Part shown: positions 23,469 through 34,357 of the stretch, in pieces
How positions within the stretch are numbered: position 1 is the stretch's first letter
How the letters are laid out: each line of letters opens with the position of its first letter
DNA from: Weissella confusa
Lineage (GTDB): Bacteria; Bacillota; Bacilli; Lactobacillales; Lactobacillaceae
DNA: 52,771 bases
Direction of reading: 5' to 3'
Assembly (NCBI GenBank): GCA_014332815.1
Contig: JACSZT010000002.1
Span: forward strand, 169,816 to 222,586
Notes under the pieces: generated by a model
The model's input: only the letters and a program-made list of their open reading frames with translations
Told to the model about the DNA's origin: nothing
Databases searched by the model: none
Program-made: the position numbers and the translations under genes

Positions 23469-25844
23469 TCAGCCGTTATGACGCCACAACACACAGTAGC
23501 GACTACAAACCAGGCGCAATCAGCAACTCAAAAGAGCACATCCGAGAAAAAACAACCTAAAATTCATGTCGCACAAAAGCAACTGCCAACGACCAATAGC
23601 ACTAACCATCAAGCACAAGTTACGGTGACTGCGGGACATTCTAAGATGAATGCCGTTATGATTGCTAACGCGGACGCAACTTCCACATCAGCAACAAGTA
23701 ATCCTGTTGCTGATCATAAGCCAACGGTTGTAGCACCAAACACTGCCATTAGTACCGCGGGTACGACTGACACAACGTCATCCAGCACCGCGGCGTCTGT
23801 TGCAAGCATCGCGACTACAGATGCCAATGCCGTAACCTCGGCGTCGGCTGATGTAATGCCACAACCGATTACTTTCAATGATGTAGCACACGATGCGAAG
23901 GTTATCAGTACTGAATTGGTCAATGGTTTCTACCAATCAGTTATCCGTCTAACATTGTCACCATCAGAATTATCAGCGCCAATTGTGACTAATATTCACG
24001 TGATGTTTACACAACCAATGTCTTACGACAACTATTACAGCATTCGCTTAATCATTGGCGATGCGCCGATAACAAAGCCTGACACACCAAAGACGGATGT
24101 CACCGAGGAAATGCGTCGTTTAACTATTATGCAATCCGATAATGACAAGCCATCAATGGCGGCCACTTACATGTTACCGACGATTAAGTTAGTTAAAAAT
24201 GCCGATGGATCTTACTTCGCTTTCGTTACAACGCACACGCCAGAAATGATGGGTCAATCTACTGATAATAATAAAAGTTCTTCTAGTTCTTCTCAATCTG
24301 CTCAGAGCAACGGTTCTTCTAGCTCTGAGAATGCTAAAAGTTCTTCCCAATCTTCTAAAATCAGTAGTTCTGCTAGTTCCGAGATGACTAACAGTTCTTC
24401 TGAATCTTCCAAGATTAGCAGTTCTTCTAGTTCCAAAAAGGCTGAGAACTCTTCTACATTCAGCGATACAAAACATGCTACTAAAGTAATCAGTAACAAG
24501 TTAGTTGACGGTTACTATCAATCCGTTATTCGCCTTACACTGACAGAAGCGGAAATTTCAGCACCAATCGCAACGAATATTCACGTCGAATTTACTCAGC
24601 CCTTAACTTACAAGGAAGATTACATTATTCGTCTCATGATTGGGAAAGCCAACGAAAAGCCCGATTCCAAGCCGATTCCGCCCATCTCGGAATCTACTCG
24701 TGAGTTAAACATCCTTCAAAAGGATAGCAATGAGAAATCAATGGCCGCCACTTACATGCTGCCAACTGTTAAGCTAGCCCAGAATGCTGACGGTTCTTAT
24801 TACGCATACATCACAACTCATACACCGGCTATGATGGGGCAATCACCAATCACAATGAAATTGTCTGACTTTACCATCAATGGTGTGGCGGCTACAAAGT
24901 CCGGCACCCATTGGTCAGTGTCATTACCTGTAAGCGAATTAAGCAAGGCGCTTAATACTAAAGTAACGCTAGTTATTAATGATGCCGTTCGCATGCCTGC
25001 GCAAACAGACTTAGCGCTTAGCCTGGATAAGGCAGTCAAGATTAATGACAGATCTGTAACGGATAACGGTTCTGGAAAAAGCGATTCTGTCAGTCCACTA
25101 CCGGATGGTGTTTATCAAATGCCAATTAATCACTACAAGCCTGGGACGAATCAGGCATCAATGGTGGCGCAATATTATAAGCCGACTGCTACTGTGACCG
25201 TGAAAAATGGTCGTGCAACCATCGATACAGAAGAAGTAAGCACACCAGCTGTTGGTCCTGAACTCATCGAGGCCAAGTTTGATGAGCAAACATACTCATA
25301 TACAATCACGATGCCCACTAAACAATTGAACGGTGTCATTAATACACTTGTGGATTACTTACCCGCTGGATTGGACCCAACATATGCAAAATTTATGAAG
25401 CCATTCCGTTCTGATTTATATTTTGTTTGGTCATCAGCCGACAAGACTTACAACTATAATCACAGAACGCATTACACACCGGGCGATAAACCAATTCCTG
25501 GTCGAACAGGCTTCGGCACTGAATCTGTTATCGCGCAATACTTTAAGTCACGACAACAAGTAACAATTAACACCGATGGAACAGCGACAATTAAGTTCCA
25601 GTTAGATCCTAGCAAAAAGAAACTGGCAACTTTCCGGCACTATCACGTTAGGAGAAACGTATTTATCATGCATCATTTATCACGAACGGTAATGTTATTT
25701 TCAACAATTATTCTGGGCGGAATTGTGTTGACGACAACATCACTGGACGGCAGCGCTAACGTTCACGCTTCAGAAATTTACCAACCAGTTTCAAATTCGG
25801 TTGATGCTTCCAATTTAAAACCTGGAATATATGACGTCACTGTC
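23271..25844 (+). CDS. Large surface protein with four NEAT-like domains
   Basis: Pieces: 25668-25844, then eleven blocks 25449-25646 down to 23469-23666, then 23271-23357; rejoined 813 aa. Signal peptide (MHHLSRTVMLFSTIILGGIVLTT). Domains in order: IYDVTVYNYN...VIAQYFKSR; DGVYQMPINHYKPG..MVAQYYKP; RELNILQ..KSMAATYMLP with LTYKEDYIIRLMIG; RRLTIMQ..PSMAATYMLP with MSYDNYYSIRLIIG. The last two keep the YxxxY pair and the SMA lip. A serine-rich linker separates domains 3 and 4. The C-terminal helix GASIATAIGFVGTSLGLNVW is a membrane anchor; LPTTN lies about 25 residues before it, too far for a normal sortase signal. Confidence 0.85.
24260..24457 (+). repeat. Serine-rich low-complexity linker
   Basis: One block, TCT/AGC/AGT-rich, encoding runs such as NNKSSSSSSQSAQSNG and SSKISSSSSSKK. 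It joins NEAT domains 3 and 4 of the four-NEAT protein. It looks like an extended spacer able to cross the cell wall. The opposite strand gives open frames only because the codons are repetitive. Confidence 0.8.
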
Positions 25845-26042
25845 GAAACTGGCGCTAGCTGTTGCTAATTATCATGTGCTTTTCGGTGTGCTTTAAAAAA
25901 ATAATCTACTGATAAAAAAACACTCCTAAACCTTGGAGCCTTCCTTGTTTCGCCTTGAAATTTCTGCATAGAATGACTTATGTTACGGCGTCCGCTTTAT
26001 TCGAATGATCGTACAAAAGAACACGTGGAAGTGTATTTTAAT
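25845..26042. other. Gap between the two large NEAT genes
   Basis: In restored order it lies after 26216-26240 and before 25647-25667, about 244 nt in all. It holds an imperfect stem near 25913-25945 and an A/T-rich end. No gene is seen. A separate promoter for the four-NEAT gene is possible but not identifiable by eye. Confidence 0.5.
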
Positions 26043-28022
26043 AAACTGTTTCTAAAAATAAAAATGACAAGTCTACATCAAAGTCTAGCCAATCAGACGC
26101 ACCTAAGCACTCTAAAATAACACGCGCAACAATGATTACAGCTGGCGTTGTGATTACGGCGTCAGTCGGCTTTGTTGGTGCTTCGCTTGCACTTAACATT
26201 TTCAAACACCAATAGCATTTAAATCACGGCTAGATAACTGTAATTGTTCCACGTGAAACAGCAACTACAGCAACACCGTTTGAGCCCGCACCAGTTACGT
26301 TCACTACTGTTGCATCATCCGTACCGATGGCACCAACACCATTGGCAGTGACTCATCCAATTTCGTCACCACAAACGGCTAGCACCTCAGAATTAGCGAC
26401 ATCTGATAAGACAATCAAATTAACACCGGCTAAGAAGCTAGTGAACGGTTACTATCAATCTGTTTTCCGTCTAACACTAAGTGAATCTGAACTTACGACA
26501 CCAATTTCAACTCACATTCACGTGCAATTTACATCACCACTTGTTTATGACGAAAACTATGAGATTCGTCTGGTTATCGGTGATCAATTGTCTAGCAACG
26601 CATCAGTTAACAATCAAAATGAGCTGACAGATACGGGTAGCTTAAGCATTTTGCAAGCCGATAAAAATGATAAGTCAATGGCAGCTAACTATATGCTAGA
26701 CACCGTCAAACTAACCAAAAATGCTGATGGCACGTACTACGCTTATCTAACAACGCACACACCAGCAATGATGGGCCAAAATCCAATTCGTTTTAACGAT
26801 GCAAAACACGCCGCTGAGTTAATGAGCACTAATGCAATGAACGGACGCGTCATCGAAAGCCCAACGGCTGATATGCTGTTTGATATTAAGAACGCAACCC
26901 TCACTAACAATCCATCAACAGTTCCCGAGGTTCCTGATTCTACAACATCAGACAAGCCGGTCCCATCTCAACCAGCAACAAAACCCGCGAAACCTTCTAC
27001 GGATGTTACTGATGTAGAAACAGATTCAACCACCTTGAAGACGCCGGCCACAATTACTGTTAATAATGGACAAGCTAATATCGATATTGAAACTAGTAAC
27101 GAAATGATTATGGGCATGATGTCTAACTACCGTTTCAATGATGTTAAAGCAACCGCTAAGGGCACGCACTGGTTGGTTACTTTACCGGTCAATGCATTAA
27201 GTAAAACGATCGCAACTAGCATGACCATTAGTCTAGTTGTTGGGAAACAATTATCTGATGAAACACCAACCGATAATCAAAATACTGATACATCTGTTAG
27301 TGATAATAATGGGGCGATTTCAGATTCAAGTACGACAGCGGACGCTAATGTATTGCAAGATGGTGTTTACAAGGTGCCATTTACTAATTACAAAACTGGT
27401 ACGACGACTGCTTCAAGTATGAATAGAGCAATTATGGGGAAAACTCCAATTGACTTTACGGACACAAATCATGCAGCTAAGTTATTGAGTACCAATTTAG
27501 TGGATAACTACTATCAATCGGTGTTCCGCTTAACATTGACTGAATCTGAAATTAAGGCACCCATTACTACCAACATCCATGTGGATTTTACCTCTCCACT
27601 TGTCTATGACCACAGATACGATATTCACTCACTGGCACAACCCTTTCAAAGTACATCTGTTGACGAGCGGGGGACTACCGGTGAAGAGTCAACACACGCA
27701 TTGCGCATTTTGCAAGCTGACAATGATGAAGAGTCAATGGCAGCTAGTTATATGCTGGATACGGTTAAAATAAGCAAAAATGAAGATGGTACTTACTACG
27801 CTTATCTAACGACTCACACACCATCACAATCGCTATTATTTCAGGGTTTTATTTTATTTTTTAGGAGAACAATATTAAGTATGAGTAATTTATCACGTAC
27901 TGCCGTTTTGTTTTCAACAGCTGTCTTAGGGGGAGCGCTGTTAACGACATCAGTTACCAGCACTGCAACTGTCGCATATGCTGCCGAAATCACTGCATCA
28001 AATTTGTCATTTGATATGACCA
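26043..28022 (+). CDS. Surface protein with three NEAT-like domains
   Basis: Pieces: 27881-28022, then eight blocks 27627-27824 down to 26241-26438, then 26043-26215; rejoined 632 aa. Signal peptide MSNLSRTAVLFSTAVLGGALLTT..AYA. Domains: LRILQ..ESMAASYMLD with LVYDHRYDISLVVG; DGVYKVPFTNYKTG..TPATITVNNG; LSILQ..KSMAANYMLD with LVYDENYEIRLVIG. Domains 1 and 3 keep YxxxY. A Pro/Ser/Thr linker and a C-terminal helix (TMITAGVVITASVGFVGASLAL) follow. The RBS is TAGGAGAAC. It is first gene of the locus, divergent from ktrA. Depending on the edge base at 26438/26043 the linker reads through (CAA) or stops (TAA). Confidence 0.84.
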
Positions 28023-29011
28023 GTAACGAACCACCAAATCTCCCTAACCCAATGACCGCAAATGTTTGTTTCATACCTAATAACCATTCCCCAAATATAT
28101 TTGTTGTTTTCATTTTAACACTTACATATGCAATTCCTAAACTTCGGAATTGAGCTTGCATTAATTCTTATAATCTGCATAGAATGGTAAAAGTTAAATT
28201 GTGAACTTTCTGTGAATTTTTTAAAATTGAGGCCTGTTGATTGTGTCCAATCGCAACAATCACGTGATCAAAACTAGGTAAGTCCAAATCACGCAACGCA
28301 TCTTCGTCTTGGGCATCAGCAATCACAGCGTGGGTTGCGACATCCATGTAGTTTTCAACCAACGTTGGATTGTTATCAATCGCTAGTACTTCTTGATCAG
28401 CCGCAATTAGAGATTCACCCAATGAATGCTTGTCACCCAAATCAATATAGTTAATCAAGTTAGGTGTCATGATTTGTTCAGCCAAACGTTGCGCCATTTC
28501 GTGTTCAGGACGAACAACTTGGTCGGCACCAACCTTATCTAGCACACGCGCGTGCAAATTGTTTTCGGCTTTCGCAACAACGTGACGAACACCCATGTCC
28601 TTCAACAAAATCGTGGATTCAAAGTGCTTTACATCAACACTCTCACCGACAACGGTAAGCACATCGCCAATTTGAATCATCTCTGAAGATTCCGGCGCTA
28701 CAACAACTCGTCCTTGCGACTTAATCGCAATAACATTCAATCCGTAATTCTTACGAATGTTCAATTCCGAAATTGTCTTATTCGCAAACTTCAAATTGGC
28801 AATCTTAATTTCACACGGTCAATTGAAAATCTCTCCAAAAGCGCCATCCCCAACGTTAACACACTCGCTTTCACCAACCGCGAGCTCTCTTAAGTCGTTA
28901 ACTTCAGCTGAGAACCTCTTTCTTCATCAAGACATCAATTAATAATGTTAACTATAATAACTTCTTATTTATTAGTCAAGCTTTCCGGCTTATTTCACCT
29001 TTTCAACGAGT
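28022..29011 (-). CDS. ktrA: Potassium uptake regulatory subunit KtrA (TrkA family)
   Basis: Pieces: 28074-28022, 28417-28220, 28615-28418, 28813-28616, 29011-28990; rejoined 222 aa. An RCK domain: TFAVIGLGRFGGSL (nucleotide loop), EVLAIDNN (acidic end of strand 2), DHVIVAIGHNQQASI, then VVAKAENNLHARVLDKVGADQVVRPE, followed by a C-terminal RCK_C domain ending in VDVKHFE..LVEKVK. It forms a cytosolic ring that gates KtrB. ktrB lies elsewhere in the window (36338-37921), so the two genes are not an operon. It is divergent from the NEAT locus. Confidence 0.93.
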
Positions 29012-29205
29012 ACACCAATGGCGATCATCTGAATGTGCCGGGACTTCAAACCACGTGACAATTCACGTTGCTCATTTTGATTTTCCATAATAAACCCTCA
29101 CTGCATGGGGTATAAAAAAAGTCCCCATGCCAAATTAAATTTGACATAGGGACGTTCATTAACGCGGTTCCACCCTAATTCTCAATCAATTATGACTGAG
29201 CAACT
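28815..29205 (-). promoter_or_regulatory. T-box riboswitch before the amino-acid permease
   Basis: Minus strand. Stem I elements (AGAGAGCTCGCGGTTGGTG..AGCGAG) lie in block 28814-29011; the T-box sequence AGGGTGGAACCGCG is at 29176-29163, followed by a terminator stem (29153-29121, GTCCC../..GGGAC) and seven T. The permease ATG (29088) follows. Uncharged tRNA pairing with GGAACC would favour the antiterminator. I could not assign the specifier codon with confidence because the block edge falls between Stem I and the T-box. Confidence 0.85.
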
Positions 29206-30595
29206 TAATGATTCCCATTTATCACCAAGATATTCACGGACGAAATCGATGAATGAACGCATCTTAGTATTTGATAGCAGCAACTCACCAACCGCTCGCA
29301 TCATCAAGTAAGCAAAGATACCCGTGATAATGTACGCCAGGATAAGCGATGGACCGGCGGCTTTAATTGCCGTTCCAGATCCCAAGAACAATCCCGTTCC
29401 GATGGCATTCGATGCAAACCCTGATTCCAATTCACCGAACCAGCGAACATTCACCAAATTCAATGCTACCAAGACCACAACCACAATCAATGGGGTTAGC
29501 CATTGCGGTAGGAAGGGGAACCAGTAACGAAGATAAATTCCGGTTGCTGTTAAGTCAGCCATGGCCAAACTTGCCCAACTCAACCAATAGGCCCAGCCGA
29601 TGGCATTCAAACCAACCATTTCAATTCCCGTAAAGGCGAAGATTACCATTGGGAATGCCATCAAGAATCCTGAGAAACCTGTGGCAAAGAAACCACCGTG
29701 ATCAACCAAGTTTGCAAAGCTTGCCGTGTGACCACCAGTGTGGAACCCAGTTGCAATCAAGCCAAGCCCTGCGACAATCAACGCGATAATCGCAATAACC
29801 TTACTAACTAAATCAGCAGCAAACTTAATTCCCATACCAGCGAACACTTGCACGAAAGGTGATTGTGATGTGTTGATGTCATTCCAAGGATAGATTGCCA
29901 TGATAATTGCAACCGCACCAACGTAGAACAGACCAACACGAACTGGAACGGCGTTGATTGCCTTTGGCAAATCACGCTCTGGGTTTTCCGTTTCACCAGC
30001 AAGGAAGAAGTAGTTCAACAACACAACTGCCAAGAAGATGATTGATGATGCCAACATACCAGTTACTGGCACCATGTTCTTAGAAATCTTGGCCAATGAG
30101 TGTGGTGCTTGCTTGTTCTTTGCCAACACATACAACGTACGTGATGTTGAGAAGATAGCTGAGTTAGCAGCTGACAATGCTGATGTTAGCACAACGAAGC
30201 CCAAAACCAAGATAACCAAAACTGCCAAGAAGAAGGCAATCGTCAAATAGCTCGTTGCCGGGAACAATGGCATCTTGTATGGATTAGTTTCTGATGCAGT
30301 CGTCTTCTTGTACTTGATGTGAGCCAACATAATCAAAATCCAAACGAAGATAAAGCTAATTGTTGCCACACCAGTAATCAAAACGAAGATTTGTGATACT
30401 ACAAGATAAGTGGCACAATCAAATGATTACCGTTGGTGATCGTAAATAAGCAAAAAAATTGGCAGCTCGCAAACGCGAACTGCCAATTTTTATTTTTACA
30501 ATGTTTGTTGCTTACGCTTTGACCAAAGTGTATACCCAGCAATCATCAAAATAAAGAAGATGATTGTAGCGATAACTGAGACTTGCGTTGCAGGA
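29012..30595 (-). CDS. APC-superfamily amino-acid permease
   Basis: Pieces: 29088-29012, then six blocks 29407-29210 to 30397-30200, then 30595-30496; rejoined 454 aa. Twelve predicted membrane helices. Family segments in order: HIQMIAIG..IGTGLFLGSG, GPSLILAYIITGIFAYLMMRAVGEL, GWAYWLSWASLAMADLTA, LNLVNVRWFGELE, FTGIEMVGL with AGETENPERDLPKAI, SALSAANSAIFSTSRTLYVLA, and a final helix with a basic tail (WSKRKQQTL). It imports one amino acid (or a few) with protons. The T-box implies control by charging of the matching tRNA. Confidence 0.92.
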
Positions 30596-31189
30596 CGCGA
30601 TGCCTGGCTACTTCAGCCAGCAACGCCAAGCCGGTGAGATGTTGATGAATTCACCATTCGATACTACGGTTATCAGTCCTGTTATGTTCCATGGAGGCGC
30701 GGCTGGAAAGGCAATTATCACAGACAGTCACGAAAAGACGCCTGCGCAAACTGTTTCACGTGAAACAGTTGCTCTTGTCTACTTGGAAGCCTTCGAATCA
30801 GAAAGCTTGGTCGACGCTGTCCGTGATGCCGATATTATCGTCAGCTTCGTCGGATCATCACCAATGCCAACGTACGCGCAAGCCCTATTGGATGCGATTG
30901 ACCAATCTGGTACAGATGTTCAACGTATTTTGTGGCTGGGTGCCGGTGGTATGAACCAAGAAACAACTGGTCGTGAAGGTGAACTTTGGAAATTTGCACA
31001 AGAAAATGAGGTGGTAACAATGACAAATGTACTAGTACTTGGTGCAACGGGAAATGTCGCACAGTATTTTATCGATAATTTTGAAAACGTCGCGCCAAAC
31101 GATATGCAATTGACATTGTTAGCGCGTCGTCCACGCGGTCTAACGCGTGACCAACAAAACAGCTACCAAGTCTTTCCTGGTGACATGTA
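30398..31189 (+). CDS. Atypical SDR (NmrA/SDR_a5-like) NAD(P)-binding protein
   Basis: Pieces: 31020-31189, 30794-30991, 30596-30793, 30398-30449; rejoined 205 aa. Rossmann start VLVLGATGNVAQYFID, LTLLARRP (after the second strand), GDM, DADIIVSFVGSS, and RILWLGAGGMNQE. There is no YxxxK pair in a usual position, as in atypical SDRs. The substrate is unknown; such proteins are often called NAD(P)H-binding or saccharopine-dehydrogenase-like. The ATG follows GAGGTGGTAAC. Confidence 0.85.
30455..30494. terminator. Bidirectional terminator between the SDR gene and the permease
   Basis: AATTGGCAG.TCGC / GCGA.CTGCCAATT with a short loop, A-run on one side and T-run on the other. It serves the two convergent genes that end in block 30398-30595. 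Confidence 0.9.
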
Positions 31190-31783
31190 TTTCTTTGGAG
31201 CAAGGCTTTAATGATATTCGCATGGACACATACCCTAAGAATGTCATTATGCAAAAAGTTATGACTAACCTTGGCTTCGATTATCGTGGCATGGTTGAAA
31301 TGCCAGTTCCTCACGGTGAGCGCATGGCTTACCAACTCATTCTGGACTAGCCCTTTTGCAACCACTATTTTAATTTTCTGTGCTATTATGCTTACGTGCA
31401 AGTTTACGAAGGCAAGGTGTCCGGCATCGCCAAGTTGATTCCTGGACCAGAAGGACCCTATGAAGAAATCGATGGTTCATGGGCAGGAGATGCTACGCAA
31501 TATATGACGATTCACCGTGTGGGGATGGACGGCACCATTCGTGGCAAGGGACTTGCGCAACAATTCCTACAAGATTTGCTGGTTAATGTAAGAAACAAAC
31601 CTTTTATTCTGAGGAGAATACTTATGACGACTTATACCCGTCGTGCGCGTTTGTCAGATTTAGACGCCATTAGCACAATTATTGACCATGCGATTGCCTT
31701 TTTGGCCGAGCAAGATTCACCACAATGGCAACATGGGGATGGTCCTTCTCGTGAAGAATTTGAAACGGCTATTACTGAAGGCA
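31190..31783 (+). CDS. GNAT-family N-acetyltransferase
   Basis: Pieces: 31624-31783, 31388-31585, 31190-31350; rejoined 172 aa. MTTYTRRARLSDLDAISTIIDHA (N-terminal strand and helix), an unusually long acceptor loop (IPGPEGPYEEIDGSW), TIHRVGMDGTIRGKGLAQQFLQ with the acetyl-CoA loop, then IRMDTYPKN..MQKVMTNLGFDYRG. RBS GAGGAGAAT. The substrate is unknown. It is divergent from DUF368, whose start lies in the next block. Confidence 0.9.
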
Positions 31784-32773
31784 TAAACCCAGATCCAATC
31801 AGTGCACCTTTAACAGCACGGAAGATCCAATCTCCTGGTTGTTTTTGCATGTCGAAACCTCATGAATTTCATTTGATAATATCAATTCTAACTGAGCCCC
31901 ACAGCGACAACAAGCTGACTGGCTAATCTGTTGTCATCTTGATAACAAATCGACATCATATTTCGGCTAGAATAGCCTATTAAACGCTTTCGTGCTTACC
32001 AAGCACAAAACTAATCGCAAAAGATAGCGCAAAAATACCTAAAATTGCGCCGATACCAACTGGCAAGAAAAAGAAAATATTTTCCTTCAGGCGCTTAAAT
32101 GGGTGCGCCAAGAAATTGATAATTCGCTCATATAATCCAAATACAGCAGCTAATGCGCCACCACTAATACCGGGTAGGAGGGCACCCGCTAAAATCCAAG
32201 CACCAAAACTTGGCTCAATTTCTGAAAAGAGTGGGGCACCAAACAGCAAAAATGCCAACATCGCAGCAAATGCCACAATCATAATTGCCACATCGACTTT
32301 GGTACGTCCTTCCTTGGCAGCGTCACGCCACAAAGATGGCCACGTCCCGATGATTGCACCTACGAAGAACCAAAGGGTTTTAGCATACGCAACCTTGAAA
32401 ATGTAAGCCATGAACTTTGATAGTAGTGCAATGATGGCAAACAATCCAATGACAATTGGTACCAAAACACTTAAGTCACCATGCTTAATACCGTCACTCA
32501 TGCCTTTATATAACCCTAAGTAAATCAAGAAATTGGATGGGCTCAGCCCCGGCACGATTAAGCCCAGACCAATTATGCACGTTATCGTGCGACCGCTTTA
32601 TCTTTATTTCGTATTCATCTTATCTTCCAAACGACTCATCCACCAACCAAGCCACGTTCCAAGTGCTAGCAGTAACGCTGAAATGACAACGTGAATAATC
32701 GTAAAGTCGTTAAAATCATTCGGCACAATCATGATTGTTGACGCTAAAACAATTCCAAAAATACCGTGGAATA
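31784..32773 (-). CDS. DUF368 membrane protein (undecaprenyl-phosphate translocase family)
   Basis: Pieces: 31850-31784, 32179-31982, 32377-32180, 32575-32378, 32773-32604; rejoined 276 aa. Eight or so membrane helices with the hallmark LPGISGGALAAVFGLYERI and its repeat VPGLSPSNFLIYLGLY, an inverted-repeat architecture. Members of this family (PopT) have been described as C55-phosphate carriers that return the lipid to the inner leaflet. That role is inferred here from the family. A DedA protein, the other C55-phosphate translocase family, is encoded at 50396-51187. Confidence 0.9.
32576..32598 (-). terminator. Terminator after DUF368, split across a block edge
   Basis: GCACGATAACGTGC lies here at the end of a block on the minus strand; the T-run needed after it is at 32971-32965, the next block in restored order. 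It becomes a normal intrinsic terminator only after rejoining. Confidence 0.7.
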
Positions 32774-33367
32774 GCACTAACTCATCAATCACCTGACTAT
32801 CTGCCAGCTCAAATTCAAATGCCTCTAAATTTAAATGCATGGTCACATTCATAATGTTTACCTCATTCACTATCAGTATTAAGTGACGTGATTGTAGCAT
32901 CGTTACTCACCTGGTTACCTTTGTGACAACTTGGTACTTGAATTCCTTAACCTTTTTTGAAAAAAAGCGGTACAAATGAACATAGTGTTTATCCATTTTC
33001 TTCAGCAATTCATAGGGTAATATAACTCGCTTACCTTCAGTTTCATAGTATAGGTTACCCGGCACTAAATCACGTGTCGTCAAATCATCTGATGAAAAAG
33101 CTTCTGCCAAATCGCCTTCGTACAATCGCCCATAATGATCTAACATCGTGACTTTCAACTTCTTTTTACGCATTGCTTACAATATGGCGAACGAAATCAA
33201 TTATGTGGACGGTTTTAGTCGGTATTATCAGCATGGCTATTTTGCGCGCTATTTAAAAAGCAGGCGGATTTTAATGTCCGCCTGCTTTTATAATTTACAG
33301 CTTAGTATTATTTCCTGATCTGCCTGCTTCAAAAACGCGACAAACGCTTCTGCATCGACTGCTGCAG
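32774..33367 (-). CDS. Unrecognised 118-residue protein
   Basis: Pieces: 32852-32774, 33169-32972, 33367-33288. Starts MNVTMHLNLEAFEFEL; the middle is rich in charged residues with a beta-like pattern (KKLKVTMLDHYGRLYEGDL, ETEGKRVILPYELLKK). There is no signal peptide or membrane helix. I do not recognise a family. RBS GAGGTAAAC. It lies between DUF368 (same strand, terminator between) and the convergent azlD, with its own terminator. Confidence 0.7.
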
Positions 33368-33763
33368 TCCGGATTAGCTACCTGGTTGCCTCGTATCTCA
33401 CCATTTGTTTTAGTTCGTTTTGGTAAATTACCAAACTGGCTACAATCTTTTTTAGCGTTCATTCCACTAAGCCTGATGACAGCGTTATTTTTTGAAAATC
33501 TAGTCGTGATTAAAGCGGGACAACTACCTGGCATTAATTGGTTAGCCGTTTTCGCAACTATTCCACGTCATCACAACTCGTCGTTTAATTATCACGACTG
33601 TCGGTAGTACGGTTTTGATTTATCTCATCATGGCACCATTTTTTGGCAGTGCTAGTGCAGTACTGATTGCGACTGTTATTGCTGCTGGACTAAGTGCATA
33701 TTTGAATGCTAAACGCCCAGGAGGTTTTGTATGACAAGTTATTACGTCATTGTGTTAATTACT
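33170..33763 (+). CDS. azlD: Branched-chain amino-acid exporter small subunit AzlD
   Basis: Pieces: 33731-33763, 33368-33565, 33170-33256; rejoined 105 aa. Three to four membrane helices with the family signature WLPRISPFVLV and LAFIPLSLMTALFFENL, then a closing LVGIISMAILRAI. It works with AzlC as a two-component efflux system for branched-chain amino acids. Its ATG overlaps the azlC stop (ATGA). Confidence 0.9.
33255..33293. terminator. Bidirectional terminator after azlD
   Basis: AAAAGCAGGCGGA / TCCGCCTGCTTTT with an eight-base loop, between azlD (+) and the 118-residue gene (-). Confidence 0.9.
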
Positions 33764-34357
33764 TAGTAATCATACCAACACCAACATCACGGTTAGCTGG
33801 CAGCACGGTGTAAATGTCTCGTCATATCTTGCGTGGATTATTGCGACATTCGTTGGGGCCTTTTTTGGTCAATTTATTCCAAACCCACAGCAATTTGGTT
33901 TGGATTTTGCTCTAGTCGCTATGTTTGCGGCGCTTTGGTATTTTCAAATCGATACTGCCAAAGGTAGCGCACAATTTTTAATGACCAGTTTGGCTGCTTC
34001 CATGGCACCAGTATCTGCGATTACTTCATTAGTATTTCTAGTTAACGCACGGCACTTATTGATGTCGCTATCGATGGCTCAAAAATTTAGCCATCAATCA
34101 TTGCCATCAGCCATCGGCATGGGATCCCTGTTAACTGACGAATCCTACGGTGTGTTTGCATTGTAATTGCACATATCTTTACAATCTGGAAAGTAGGGCA
34201 GGCTTATGGATGAAACGTACACGTTCAAACGTGGTGTATTAGATGCTGCACCAACCATGTTAGGGTACTTGAGCATCGGGTTAACGGTTGGGATTCTGGG
34301 CGTCAGTGCGCATTTGCCAATTTGGTTCATTGTTGGCATGTCAATTTTTGTTTATGC
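33566..34357 (+). CDS. azlC: Branched-chain amino-acid exporter large subunit AzlC
   Basis: Pieces: 34206-34357, 33962-34159, 33764-33961, 33566-33734; rejoined 238 aa. Typical AzlC features: FKRGVLDAAPTMLGYLSIGLTVGI, IFVYAGSAQFLMTSLAA (formed at a join), VNARHLLMSLSM, GSLLTDESYGVFA, then helices ending in AAGLSAYLNAKRPGG. Pairs with azlD downstream. RBS about 34197. It is divergent from a 57-codon gene. Confidence 0.92.

Noticed and set aside
23590..23610. LPTTN as a sortase signal in the four-NEAT protein
   Set aside because: It is about 25 residues before the membrane helix instead of directly in front of it, and no sortase gene is seen.
24189..24499. Minus-strand frames opposite the serine-rich linker
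   Set aside because: Leu/Glu/Arg-rich shadow of repeated serine codons on the coding strand.
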